From Litoribacillus peritrichatus (GTDB lineage: Bacteria > Pseudomonadota > Gammaproteobacteria > Pseudomonadales > Litoribrevibacteraceae), in NCBI RefSeq assembly GCF_039537985.1, contig NZ_BAABBN010000004.1, positions 1,116,001 through 1,180,000 on the forward strand: a stretch of 64,000 bases of DNA. The letters run 5' to 3'. Of the stretch, positions 9,013 through 17,431 are shown piece by piece (position 1 is the stretch's first letter; the number at the start of each line of letters is the position of its first letter). The notes beneath the pieces were generated by a model. The model was not told the DNA's origin, searched no databases, and saw nothing but the letters and a program-made list of their open reading frames with translations. The position numbers were made by a program, and so were the translations under genes.

Positions 9013-9187
9013 TTCAAATAAATAGGTTTCTTGAGATTTGCAAGTCATTTGAAATTAAAGAATATTTGAAATGAAAAATTCCTTAAAACAAGTACTTGGA
9101 ATTTGATCGATCGTTGAGTTTATTCGTTCTTTGAATAATTAGTTTGAACCGAGTGTCTACCAGGTTCATATCAGGAAGTATTAAGGC

Positions 9188-12100
9188 ATGGATGCAAGCC
9201 AAATGATAAAAATACACGCAGGTAACGGTGAAAATCTTTTCTTTTGTCGGGAAGATAAGCGTAGTGACTTAGGGTCTCAAAGAACCTTTACCGACGTCTC
9301 GTCGGCATACTCCCATTTGCTCCGTTTCGTGGGGTTCTCGCGGAACACAAACTTGCCTGGTTTGATTGATGTGCTTGAGATGTTTGGTTCCAATCAGGGA
9401 CAAAATCTGCGATTGACTCTCAATACCCGATACACGCAAGAGGCGATTTGCCAGCAATTGGCGACTCTGCTGGCTCAGGGCGAGATCAGCATGTACGTTG
9501 AGCCTCCGGTGGAACCGACAATTGAACACGCCGGCGACACTCAGAAAGCAGTAGTCCGATCACCGTCCTTATCTAAAGGCGGACAGGCCGCTTCATCGGA
9601 AGATCCTGAAACTCTTGATAGTTCAAACACCGAATCTCAGGCGACTGCCAAGACTGGCACCAACGCTGCTGGCCAAAATGATCAGGCCAATAAAGATAAA
9701 ATCTGCCAAAGTGATCCGGTGGCGATGTCCAGTGGTGAAGAGATTTTGGAGCTTTTGGATTTTGAGCTGGATGGCCCCATGCCGATTCGTTGGGTCAGGA
9801 GTTATCGTTCCAGCCAATGTCAGGAAAACATCGGCCTTGGCCATGGGTGGCGCAGTAACTTTCATATCCAGCTTGTGGAAGTCTTTGAAGAGCTGACGGA
9901 TAAAGAAAAGCTCAATCAGAAAACCCCCGAACTGGAAACCCTGCTTCTTATTGACGAGGAAGGCAGAAGGCTGCCTTTCCTGCCTGTGCCGAAAGGCCAA
10001 ACCAGCTATCAGCTCTCCGAAGGGCTGGCGCTCCACCATGAAGAAGGTGGCCGCTTCAGGCTGGTCAAACCGGACAACACCCATTGGACGTTCGTTCGAC
10101 TCAATGGTACCTGGGTGTTGGATCGGGTCAGTGATATCCATGGCAATCAACATCGTCTGTTTTACAGCAGTGCCGGTCGTCTTACGCGCATTGACTTAAA
10201 CCCGGCCAGTGGTATTGAAATCAGTTATGACCACAGTGGTCACCTCACTCAGATTGTGGCTGTTCGGCATACTGAGCAAGGCATACAGCGACATCCGACG
10301 CCCTTGGCTCAGTNNNNNNNNNNTACCCATAATGATTTGATCGCGGGCACTAACGCGCAACAGCAAACCGAACGTTATCATTATCAAGGGCACTTATTCA
10401 CCCAACGTGTTCGCGCCAGTGGCTTTAGCCATTATTTTGAATGGGAAGGCGAAGGCCCTGCGGCGCGCTGTGTTCATAACTGGGGCGATGACGGTCGATA
10501 CGATTACCACTTTGAGTATGTGGATGATGAACGTTTAGCCATCAGTACGGATGGCCGTGGACAGGTCTGGAAATTTTGGCACGACGAAGAAGGCAGACTG
10601 ATCTCAAAACAATCGCCATCCGGTCATCAATGGCAGTATGAGTTTGACCAACACGGTCAAAAGGTGGCCGAACGATCGCCAAACGGTGGCACCACTCAAT
10701 TTACCTACAATGAGCGTGGCCAGTTAGTTTCGGTTCAGTCGCCCGATGGCGCGATCACTCAGTATCAATACAATGGCTTGGGGCAACGCATTGTTACTAT
10801 TGATGCTGAAGGCGGTGTTTGGCAACAAGAATATTCCGTGGTAGGTCATCTGAAAAAGACAACTCTGCCCAATGGAGCCCAAACTCAATTCCGCTACAAC
10901 GAACAAAGCCAACTGGTTGAAATAGAAAGGCCAGATGGCGCGTTGGTTAAATACCGATGGAATGAGCAAGGTCAACTGCTTGCCCGAGCAATGGGCGAGC
11001 AGCTCTTTCGTTACAGCTACGATGAACTCGGCCGTTTAAATGGCGTGCTCGACGGCAGTGGGGTTGTCACACAATACACTCGAGATGACAAAGGCCAGTT
11101 AATCAGTATTAAGGCCTATGAGGAAAGCGACCCTGGCAATGCTCAAGAACAGCGCTTTCAGTACGACGATTCAGGGCGCTTAATTCAAAATACCGATGCC
11201 CAAGGACGAACCCATCAATATCAGTTTGAAGGCCTAAGCCAACCGACTAAGCAAATTCGGCCTGATGGCAGCTGGCTTCATTATCAGTACGATAACGAAC
11301 GTAACCTCACCGGCATCCAGCGCAGTGATGGCAATGAATACCTCATTGAATACGATGGCGAAGAACTGCCAACGAAGCTAACCGGCTTTGATGGCCGACA
11401 ACAGAGCTTAAAATACGACGGCGAAGGCCGTTTGATTGAATCGGACGATTGCGGTGAAAAAGCGGTTCGTTTGAAACGCGATTTACAGGGCCGAGTCACA
11501 GAACAACTCGGACGCAGCCATAAAACCCAGGAAACGCAAAGCAACTATTTTCAATACGATAAATTAGGTCGCGTAACCTTTGCCAACAACGCAGACCGTA
11601 AACTGCGTTTTCAATACGACGCGAACGGTCAACTGCTCGAACACTGGCAGGATCAATGGAAGACAGAACACCAATACGATCAAGCCGGGCGTCGTACCCA
11701 AACGCTTCTGCCTGATGGTCAAACCGTTCAATTTCATTACGACAAACACGGTCGCTTAAATCAGCTAGGCCTGAATGATCAACCTCTGACCTTAAGAAAG
11801 TTCGACCAACAAGATCGTGAAATTGAACGGGAATGCAGCAATGGCGTACTGCTGAAACAATCGTTCGATGCTTTCGGTAAAATTACTCAACAGCAATGGC
11901 ACAACCTTCAAAATGCGTCAGCGGATCAAAACGAAAAAGAAGGCCAAAACCAAGCACAACTACGCTCTTATCAATACGAAAAAACTCAATTAGTCGCTAT
12001 TGAAGACAACCAGCTTGGCAAAAAAGCTTACGTTTATGATGAACTGGATCAGCTGATCTCGGTCCAGAATACCAAAAATGAATCACACACTTCTGAAAGC

Positions 12101-13339
12101 TTTGAATGGGACAGCTTTGGGAATCCTGCGGGGGACGGCGTAGTCGTAGAAAACGACCGCTTGATTAAGAATAACGGCTCAAGTTATCGATATGACGCGT
12201 GCGGAAATCAGATTCAGGTGGATGCTGGAAAAGCAGACAATGAAGCTCCGAAACATCAAACCCGAGAGTTTGATGGCTTCAATCAACTTCGCCGATTAAG
12301 AAACAACGGCAAAGTTAATCATTATCAATACGACGCCCTAGGCCGAAGAAGCGCCAAACTCACAGAGCAAGGTAAAACCGATTACCTGTGGGACGGTGAT
12401 CAACTGATTGGTGAACATCATCAAGGTAAATTCCGTTGGTACATTTACCAGCCAAATACGTTTTTACCCATTGCGCTGGTTGAAGAAGGCCAAGTATACC
12501 ACTACCACCTAGATCACCTTGGCACCCCAATCCAACTGACGGACAACCAAGGCCAAACGGCCTGGCAAGCAGATTACACTGCATTCGGTGAAGCACAAGT
12601 AATCATCGAACAGGTCAACAACCCGATTCGTTTTCAGGGCCAATACTTTGATCAGGAAAGTAGCCTTCATTATAACCGGTTCCGGTATTATGACCCTGAA
12701 ATAGGCAGATTCATTCACCAAGACCCGATTGGGTTAGTGGGTGGGATTAATCATTATCAGTACGCGCCGAACCCTGTGCAGTGGGTTGACCCGTTTGGGC
12801 TTAAATGTAAAGAGCAACCGCCGCAAGCAGCAAATAACTTATCAGAAACTACAATTCCTGAAAATTATGATCCAGTATCTGATACATTTAAGGGTGTTGA
12901 TATCAATTTATTCTCGACCGATGAGGCAATTCACTACTCAGCAAAGAATGTGGATAATAAAGACGATATTTTTATAGTGGGAGGGCATGGCAGCCCAGAT
13001 AGAATGGTTGATCAGAATAGAGAGCTTGTAACCCCAGTGGCACTTGCGAGAATGATTAAGAACCACCCCAAATACCAAGAAGGAATGCAAGTTTATCTTT
13101 TATCTTGTAGTACAGGGCAAGGGAGTAATAGTTTTGCAGAACAGCTAACAAAAGAGATGGGTGGTCCAGTTACTGCACCTACCACACTTGCTTGGTACTG
13201 GAGTGATGGAACAGTAAGGCCGTTTGAAGCAAAAGCTAAGCTAGATGAAAATGGAAGAGTCGTGAAGGATGGTAATGGTAATCCAGTTAAAGAGCCTGAT
13301 TACTCTAAACCAGGCACTTACCGAACTTTTGATATTTAG
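9188..13339 (+). CDS. Rhs polymorphic effector with clan-CD-protease-like tip
   Basis: A 1383-residue Rhs protein (length uncertain because of the N-gap). Residues 1-115 form an N-terminal domain with no PAAR, followed by a low-complexity linker and a DUF6531-like start (DPVAMSSGEEILELLDFELD). More than twenty YD repeats (xYDxxGRL) follow, then the RHS core end DPIGLVGGINHYQYAPNP and WVDPFGL (about 1205). These build a cocoon that encloses the cleaved tip. The tip (1206-1383) has VGGHGSP (His1267) and YLLSCSTGQG (Cys1307) followed by FAEQL and VTAPT. This His-Gly/Cys arrangement is that of caspase-fold peptidases such as C80 or CHAT-like domains. A protease toxin is therefore inferred, not proven. 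The immunity gene follows after ten bases. Confidence 0.88.
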   Translation: MDASQMIKIHAGNGENLFFCREDKRSDLGSQRTFTDVSSAYSHLLRFVGFSRNTNLPGLIDVLEMFGSNQGQNLRLTLNTRYTQEAICQQLATLLAQGEISMYVEPPVEPTIEHAGDTQKAVVRSPSLSKGGQAASSEDPETLDSSNTESQATAKTGTNAAGQNDQANKDKICQSDPVAMSSGEEILELLDFELDGPMPIRWVRSYRSSQCQENIGLGHGWRSNFHIQLVEVFEELTDKEKLNQKTPELETLLLIDEEGRRLPFLPVPKGQTSYQLSEGLALHHEEGGRFRLVKPDNTHWTFVRLNGTWVLDRVSDIHGNQHRLFYSSAGRLTRIDLNPASGIEISYDHSGHLTQIVAVRHTEQGIQRHPTPLAQXXXXTHNDLIAGTNAQQQTERYHYQGHLFTQRVRASGFSHYFEWEGEGPAARCVHNWGDDGRYDYHFEYVDDERLAISTDGRGQVWKFWHDEEGRLISKQSPSGHQWQYEFDQHGQKVAERSPNGGTTQFTYNERGQLVSVQSPDGAITQYQYNGLGQRIVTIDAEGGVWQQEYSVVGHLKKTTLPNGAQTQFRYNEQSQLVEIERPDGALVKYRWNEQGQLLARAMGEQLFRYSYDELGRLNGVLDGSGVVTQYTRDDKGQLISIKAYEESDPGNAQEQRFQYDDSGRLIQNTDAQGRTHQYQFEGLSQPTKQIRPDGSWLHYQYDNERNLTGIQRSDGNEYLIEYDGEELPTKLTGFDGRQQSLKYDGEGRLIESDDCGEKAVRLKRDLQGRVTEQLGRSHKTQETQSNYFQYDKLGRVTFANNADRKLRFQYDANGQLLEHWQDQWKTEHQYDQAGRRTQTLLPDGQTVQFHYDKHGRLNQLGLNDQPLTLRKFDQQDREIERECSNGVLLKQSFDAFGKITQQQWHNLQNASADQNEKEGQNQAQLRSYQYEKTQLVAIEDNQLGKKAYVYDELDQLISVQNTKNESHTSESFEWDSFGNPAGDGVVVENDRLIKNNGSSYRYDACGNQIQVDAGKADNEAPKHQTREFDGFNQLRRLRNNGKVNHYQYDALGRRSAKLTEQGKTDYLWDGDQLIGEHHQGKFRWYIYQPNTFLPIALVEEGQVYHYHLDHLGTPIQLTDNQGQTAWQADYTAFGEAQVIIEQVNNPIRFQGQYFDQESSLHYNRFRYYDPEIGRFIHQDPIGLVGGINHYQYAPNPVQWVDPFGLKCKEQPPQAANNLSETTIPENYDPVSDTFKGVDINLFSTDEAIHYSAKNVDNKDDIFIVGGHGSPDRMVDQNRELVTPVALARMIKNHPKYQEGMQVYLLSCSTGQGSNSFAEQLTKEMGGPVTAPTTLAWYWSDGTVRPFEAKAKLDENGRVVKDGNGNPVKEPDYSKPGTYRTFDI
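10314..10323. other. Assembly gap (10 N)
   Basis: Ten Ns interrupt the rhs gene in the YD-repeat region. The reading frame is open on both sides and stays in frame across the ten bases, but the true gap length is unknown. Residue numbers downstream in the Rhs protein are provisional. Confidence 0.99.
12104..12802 (+). repeat. Direct repeat copy 1: 3' end of the Rhs core
   Basis: This segment, from GAATGGGACAGCTTTGGG to the codons for DPFGL, recurs as a near-identical direct copy of equal length at 15174-15872. Long stretches are identical, with scattered synonymous differences, mostly at both ends. It is the last part of the conserved Rhs core, just before the variable tip. Confidence 0.95.
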
Positions 13340-13348
13340 AGTTAATTC

Positions 13349-13789
13349 ATGAAGTTTATTTTTTCTTGTCTCTTAATTTTACTGCTTTCAACTTCCTCTT
13401 TATCAGGAGAACCTAATATGTCATACGATCCGAATGATCTTTTTGGGGGAAGTATTCCTCTAAACGAAGACCCTAATTCAACGGTTAATACTTTTAGTTT
13501 AGGTGAAAAAGAATTAAATATTTTAATTGCTCAGGGTAATAAAGGTGATAAATCCGCAGCTTTTAAATTATATCAATTCTACGAGTTTTCGGAATACGAT
13601 AGAGGCAAAGCAGATCATTGGCTTCTAACAGCCGCAAATTTAGATCACATTAAAGCACAATACAACCTTTCAGTCGGCTTTTTTCAAGATGGGAAATATG
13701 CTGAAGCACTTTATTGGTGTAAGAAAGCTATTGAAAATGGTCACATTAAAGCTAAAGAGCTACTTGAAGATATCGAAGGTGAACGCTGA
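13349..13789 (+). CDS. Exported Sel1/TPR-like immunity protein for the Rhs tip
   Basis: A 146-residue protein ten bases after rhs. It starts with a clear signal peptide (KFIFSCLLILLLSTSSLSG, cleavage near residue 20), so it acts in the periplasm or at the inner membrane. The rest has Sel1-like helical repeats (GDKSAAFKLYQFYE; AKAQYNLS-like DHIKAQYNLSVGFFQDGKY; AEALYWCKKAIENGHIKA). Position directly behind the toxin tip supports immunity. The export signal suggests that the Rhs tip works in the periplasm of the target cell. A base composition shift to AT-rich begins with the tip. Confidence 0.75.
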   Translation: MKFIFSCLLILLLSTSSLSGEPNMSYDPNDLFGGSIPLNEDPNSTVNTFSLGEKELNILIAQGNKGDKSAAFKLYQFYEFSEYDRGKADHWLLTAANLDHIKAQYNLSVGFFQDGKYAEALYWCKKAIENGHIKAKELLEDIEGER

Positions 13790-13817
13790 TAATTGCTGCT
13801 CACAACACCTTAATTAG

Positions 13818-14202
13818 AAAAAACTATATGTTAAAACACGTGGCGAATTTAAATGTATTAATTCAGATTGGAATTCGCGAAGAAGGTGTTTGTCAGGTCA
13901 GATTCAGTTCATGCACGAATTCAACCCACAAGGTCAAGCAGCCAAATGCTCAAGCAGCAATGATTTACTAGGACTCTCTTATTAGAAATGGAGAGTATGC
14001 CTTATCAAGGGCCGATTATGATGCAGAGAAATTGGATACTCCGGATTATTGCTCAGAGAATAAGAGTTGTTTAACTCATGTATTTGATATTTTAAATGCA
14101 GGTGATAAAGGTGCACCTACTTCTTAACCTGCAAATTTAACCACCGGAAGGTATATTCGTAGTTTAAGAAAAGAGACAAAAGTGTTAGATGAGGGGCTTT
14201 GA
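13818..14202 (+). pseudogene. Decayed toxin tip
   Basis: Between the Rhs immunity gene and the next gene a former coding region can be read in two frames. From 13818 it gives VKTRGEFKCINSDWNS and later FMHEFNPQGQAAKCSSSNDL up to a stop near 13980. In a second frame it gives GEYALSRADYDAEKLDTPDY, then CLTHVFDILNAGDKGAPTS, a stop, then TTGRYIRSLRKETKVLDEGL ending at 14202. Conserved-looking Cys and His residues (C-L-T-H) suggest an enzyme tip, but no family was identified. Its final TGA overlaps the start of the next gene (TTGA), the arrangement of a toxin-immunity pair. Confidence 0.7.
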
Positions 14203-14642
14203 TAAATAAAATTATTTCTAAAAAATCTTTTGTATGTGATGAGCATAACTGTTCTACAACGGCTCCTGTCTGTTGTCATATCGAAGAAAGTATAAAGCAC
14301 GGAGTACCCATTAAGATTGTCCCGGTTATATATGAGAGATACTTAGTTGATATTTATTATGAAAAACACTGGATCTGTTTAGCTTGTGCTAATAAATGCG
14401 GTGCTCCAATCGCAGGTTGCTTGCTTTTTGATCCAATAATCAGAAGTTTTATGAAGCTAGCTGAATTAGAAAAGGATATGTATCTAGAAGAAGTCTATGA
14501 ACTTATAGATCCTTATTTAGATATTAAAAAAGAGCTTAAGGCTATATGTAGTGAATGCTTCAAAGAAAATTATTTTTATGATATTGAAATAGTTAGAAAA
14601 AATCACCAGTTAAATGAAACAGAGATGAGTGTTAAGAAGTAA
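14199..14642 (+). CDS. Cys-rich orphan immunity-like protein
   Basis: A 147-residue protein starting at TTG with GAGGGG upstream; the start overlaps the stop of the decayed toxin reading frame. It has many cysteines (CDEHNC, CCHIEE, CLACANKC, CSECF) that could form one or two zinc sites. Its place suggests it was the immunity partner of the decayed toxin and has been kept after the toxin was lost. No signal peptide was seen. The family was not recognised. Confidence 0.6.
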   Translation: MINKIISKKSFVCDEHNCSTTAPVCCHIEESIKHGVPIKIVPVIYERYLVDIYYEKHWICLACANKCGAPIAGCLLFDPIIRSFMKLAELEKDMYLEEVYELIDPYLDIKKELKAICSECFKENYFYDIEIVRKNHQLNETEMSVKK

Positions 14643-15099
14643 TGTCCGAATTCAGATAATAAGTTCAATACTCATGGTAGATGATGGTTTTTATACTTCG
14701 TTCAGTGAAAAAATGAAGCTCGATGAAATTGATATAGAAAATTTAAAGTGGATTCTTGAAAAAGAAAGTAGCACATTGTCGTGCAAATATTGCGTTAAAC
14801 AAAACCTCTTGTCATGGTCAAACATAACAGGAGAAACTCAACGTAATATTAATGTAATCGCCGAGTTTGATAAAGCAGAAGAGTATATTAAAAAAAATGG
14901 TTATACGGAGTACCATCCAGAAGGAACAAATTATTGGAGTTCAGATGCCCCTGTTGCAGTCCAATTCTATCCATATCATGAAAGTAAGATAAATGTTTGT
15001 TCAAAATGCGGGGCCGTATTTTTGACATACACTGAATACTCAGGGCATGGGCCTCAACATAGAATTAGGTATATTAAGAAAAATTTAATTGTTTCATAG
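14629..15099 (+). CDS. Zinc-ribbon-like orphan immunity-family protein
   Basis: A 156-residue product if the GTG at 14629 is used, overlapping the upstream gene by 14 bases. An ATG at 14674 (MVDDGFYTSF) is a possible later start, and neither has a strong ribosome site. Two CxxC knuckles, CKYC (about 50) and CSKC (about 126), suggest a zinc ribbon. It may be a second immunity protein or a paralogue of the preceding Cys-rich protein. The function is unknown. It ends 75 bases before the duplicated Rhs core fragment. Confidence 0.55.
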   Translation: MLRSNVRIQIISSILMVDDGFYTSFSEKMKLDEIDIENLKWILEKESSTLSCKYCVKQNLLSWSNITGETQRNINVIAEFDKAEEYIKKNGYTEYHPEGTNYWSSDAPVAVQFYPYHESKINVCSKCGAVFLTYTEYSGHGPQHRIRYIKKNLIVS

Positions 15100-15173
15100 A
15101 TAAATACAGACTCTATCAGCCCTCTGACTATTTATTTTTTATGAAATGATGGAAGAGTACCTGTGAACACATA

Positions 15174-15872
15174 GAATGGGACAGCTTTGGGAATCCTGCG
15201 GGGGACGGCGTAGTCGTAGAAAACGACCGTTTGATCAAGAAAAACGGTGCCAGTTACCGGTATGACCCATGCGGAAACCAGATACAGGTTGATGCTGGTA
15301 AAGCAGATAATGAAGCTCCGAAACATCAAACCCGAGAGTTTGATGGCTTCAATCAACTTCGCCGATTAAGAAACAACGGCAAAGTTAATCATTATCAATA
15401 CGACGCCCTAGGCCGAAGAAGCGCCAAACTCACAGAGCAAGGTAAAACCGATTACCTGTGGGACGGTGATCAACTCATTGGTGAACATCATCAAGGTAAA
15501 TTCCGTTGGTACATTTACCAGCCAAATACGTTTTTACCCATTGCGCTGGTTGAAGAAGGCCAAGTATACCACTACCACCTGGATCACCTTGGCACCCCAA
15601 TCCAACTGACGGACAACCAAGGCCAAACTGCCTGGCAAGCAGATTATAGTGCATTCGGTGAAGCACAAGTCACTATCGAACAGATCAACAACCCGATCCG
15701 TTTTCAGGGCCAGTATTACGACGATGAGAGCGGTCTTCACTATAATCGATTCCGGTATTACGATCCGGCAATAGGCCGATTCATCCACCAAGACCCGATT
15801 GGGTTAGTGGGTGGGATTAATCATTATCAGTACGCGCCGAATCCGGTGCAGTGGGTAGATCCGTTTGGGTTG
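15174..15872 (+). repeat. Direct repeat copy 2: displaced Rhs core end
   Basis: A 699-bp copy of bases 12104-12802, beginning in the middle of the Rhs core with no start codon and ending at DPFGL. It carries a different tip behind it. This is the classic form of an orphan rhs cassette. It provides a long homology arm through which recombination could swap the tip of the full-length gene. Confidence 0.95.
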
Positions 15873-16466
15873 AGTTGTAAGGAATTACCTATAGAAACGC
15901 TTGATAAGGAGAACCTCCTTGGTAAGGGCGCATTTAAAGAGGCTTATACAATTAATGATGATCAGGTATTTTTGATTCCAAGAAAGGATGCTCCTCATGG
16001 GCAGCCTCACTCTTTTGAAGACTTAAAACAGGAAGCGTTCTTACTGGAATATATCAGCAGTTTTGGGATTCCAACATTAAAAATATTTGGTACTGGTATT
16101 GTGACCTTGCCTGATGGCGAGAAAGTAAAGGGTTTAATAGCGGAAAAGAAGCTCTTTAATGGTAAGGATATATTAGCCATTAGAAAAGGAAAGAAGGCTG
16201 ACGTAAGCATAGAAGATGTTAATCAAGCGGTCACTCAAGATACCCTAGATGAACTTAATAAAATGGATCGCATAATTAAAAAAGAGAACTTAGTTATCAA
16301 AGACCTTCAAATCCTATATGGAGAAGATGGTAAGCCTGTTGTAGCTGATCCCCTAGATGCTTATGCGGGTGAATATGCGGAAGAAAGAGATGTTAAAATA
16401 ACTAAAGATAGACTGAGAACCAATAGAGAAATGGTTGAAGGTATAATAAATAAAAATTCTACTTGA
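15231..16466 (+). CDS. Orphan Rhs core fragment with protein-kinase-like toxin tip
   Basis: The frame is open from about 15150, but the earliest usable start is TTG at 15231, so it may not be translated on its own. Residues 1-214 are Rhs core end; 215-411 are a new tip. The tip looks like a protein-kinase fold. It has a glycine loop GKGAFKEAY (231-239), an acidic helix EDLKQEAFLLEY (Glu268, alpha-C-like), a hinge-like GLIAEKKLF, then VIKDLQILYGEDGKPVVADP. In the last segment Asp358 is the candidate catalytic base and Asp373 the candidate metal ligand, replacing HRD and DFG. An intact immunity-like gene follows 14 bases later. Kinase or related phosphotransfer activity is inferred. Confidence 0.75.
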   Translation: MIKKNGASYRYDPCGNQIQVDAGKADNEAPKHQTREFDGFNQLRRLRNNGKVNHYQYDALGRRSAKLTEQGKTDYLWDGDQLIGEHHQGKFRWYIYQPNTFLPIALVEEGQVYHYHLDHLGTPIQLTDNQGQTAWQADYSAFGEAQVTIEQINNPIRFQGQYYDDESGLHYNRFRYYDPAIGRFIHQDPIGLVGGINHYQYAPNPVQWVDPFGLSCKELPIETLDKENLLGKGAFKEAYTINDDQVFLIPRKDAPHGQPHSFEDLKQEAFLLEYISSFGIPTLKIFGTGIVTLPDGEKVKGLIAEKKLFNGKDILAIRKGKKADVSIEDVNQAVTQDTLDELNKMDRIIKKENLVIKDLQILYGEDGKPVVADPLDAYAGEYAEERDVKITKDRLRTNREMVEGIINKNST

Positions 16467-16480
16467 TATAGAAGGCTTTT

Positions 16481-17062
16481 ATGTGTGAAGAGATCAGGAA
16501 CGGTCTTACAGAGAATGAAAATATTATAAGGTCTCTAAAGAATAATATTGTTGTAAATGTTCAACGAGTATATTTCAAGAGCTCATTAAAGGAGTGGTTG
16601 GAAGATAAAAAACAGAACTTAAGTACTTATTTTAATCTAGAATGTAATTCTATCTTAGTCACCTTAAGTAATGCTGATATTATTGGTTTTGCTGATGATG
16701 ATGTAAAAGATTCAATCGTGACATGGTTTGACACTCAAAATGGTATTGAAGACGATACTCAGTATTATGATCGTGAATGGTCAACTTTGTTAGATTATGA
16801 TGATCCTGTCTACTCAAATAAAGATACCTGGGCTGTTCTCATTGGAGAGAAGGTCACTCGAATTAGGGTTTTGTCTATCGACTTAGGAGGAATTAAACGG
16901 TTTGATGATTCTTTTCAAAGAGCAATCATATTAGAAACAGAGAAAGGTGGTTTAGTATTGTCCTATGGATTAAAAGAAATCGAAGGTAGCTATTTCCCCA
17001 TATCAAAACTAGAAGATTTCCCCCAAGAGTTAATGGATAAAGCGGAGATTATAGAACTTTAG
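16481..17062 (+). CDS. Putative immunity protein of the kinase-like tip
   Basis: A 193-residue acidic soluble protein, no signal peptide, starting 14 bases after the orphan Rhs tip with GAAGG upstream. The C-terminal half is rich in beta strands (LETEKGGLVLSYGLKEI). No family was recognised. Its place makes it the likely immunity partner of the kinase-like toxin, and its cytoplasmic nature would fit a toxin acting in the cytoplasm. Confidence 0.6.
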   Translation: MCEEIRNGLTENENIIRSLKNNIVVNVQRVYFKSSLKEWLEDKKQNLSTYFNLECNSILVTLSNADIIGFADDDVKDSIVTWFDTQNGIEDDTQYYDREWSTLLDYDDPVYSNKDTWAVLIGEKVTRIRVLSIDLGGIKRFDDSFQRAIILETEKGGLVLSYGLKEIEGSYFPISKLEDFPQELMDKAEIIEL

Positions 17063-17101
17063 ACAGAGGCTTAGTATTATTTATAATAACCCTATTTAGA
17101 G

Positions 17102-17413
17102 ATGATTTTTGTGGTATATGCTGAGTTATTAAAAGAATCTATTCATGAGGTCAAGTCTTTAATTTCCGGTCATGATCAGGTTGGCTATTTTCAAAAGCTT
17201 TGGGGTGGTGATTATTTTCATAATGTGGAGTCTTCGTGGAGCAAACACATTGAGAGCTTTAAACATAACATCATGGTTGATACTGACTGGAAAGAGCTAA
17301 TTCTTGTTATTACATTCGACTATTATTTGGGCCCATGTGTCGGATTACCTGAAAAAGTTAAGCTAGATTTTTATAACTGGCTGATAGCTGAAATTAAAAA
17401 ACAGTGTGCTTAA
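17102..17413 (+). CDS. Small orphan immunity-like protein
   Basis: A 103-residue soluble protein with aromatic-rich segments (YFQKLWGGDYFHNVESSW). No recognised domain and no signal peptide. It lies in the tail of immunity-like genes behind the orphan Rhs tip, AT-rich like its neighbours. Either an orphan immunity gene left from an earlier tip or an unrelated hypothetical protein. Confidence 0.5.
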   Translation: MIFVVYAELLKESIHEVKSLISGHDQVGYFQKLWGGDYFHNVESSWSKHIESFKHNIMVDTDWKELILVITFDYYLGPCVGLPEKVKLDFYNWLIAEIKKQCA

Positions 17414-17431
17414 TCTATCAGGAGCTAAGCG

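Noticed and set aside
9623..10153. Antisense reading frame of 176 codons opposite rhs
   Set aside because: Entirely within the Rhs coding region, no domain; explained by codon bias of the sense gene.
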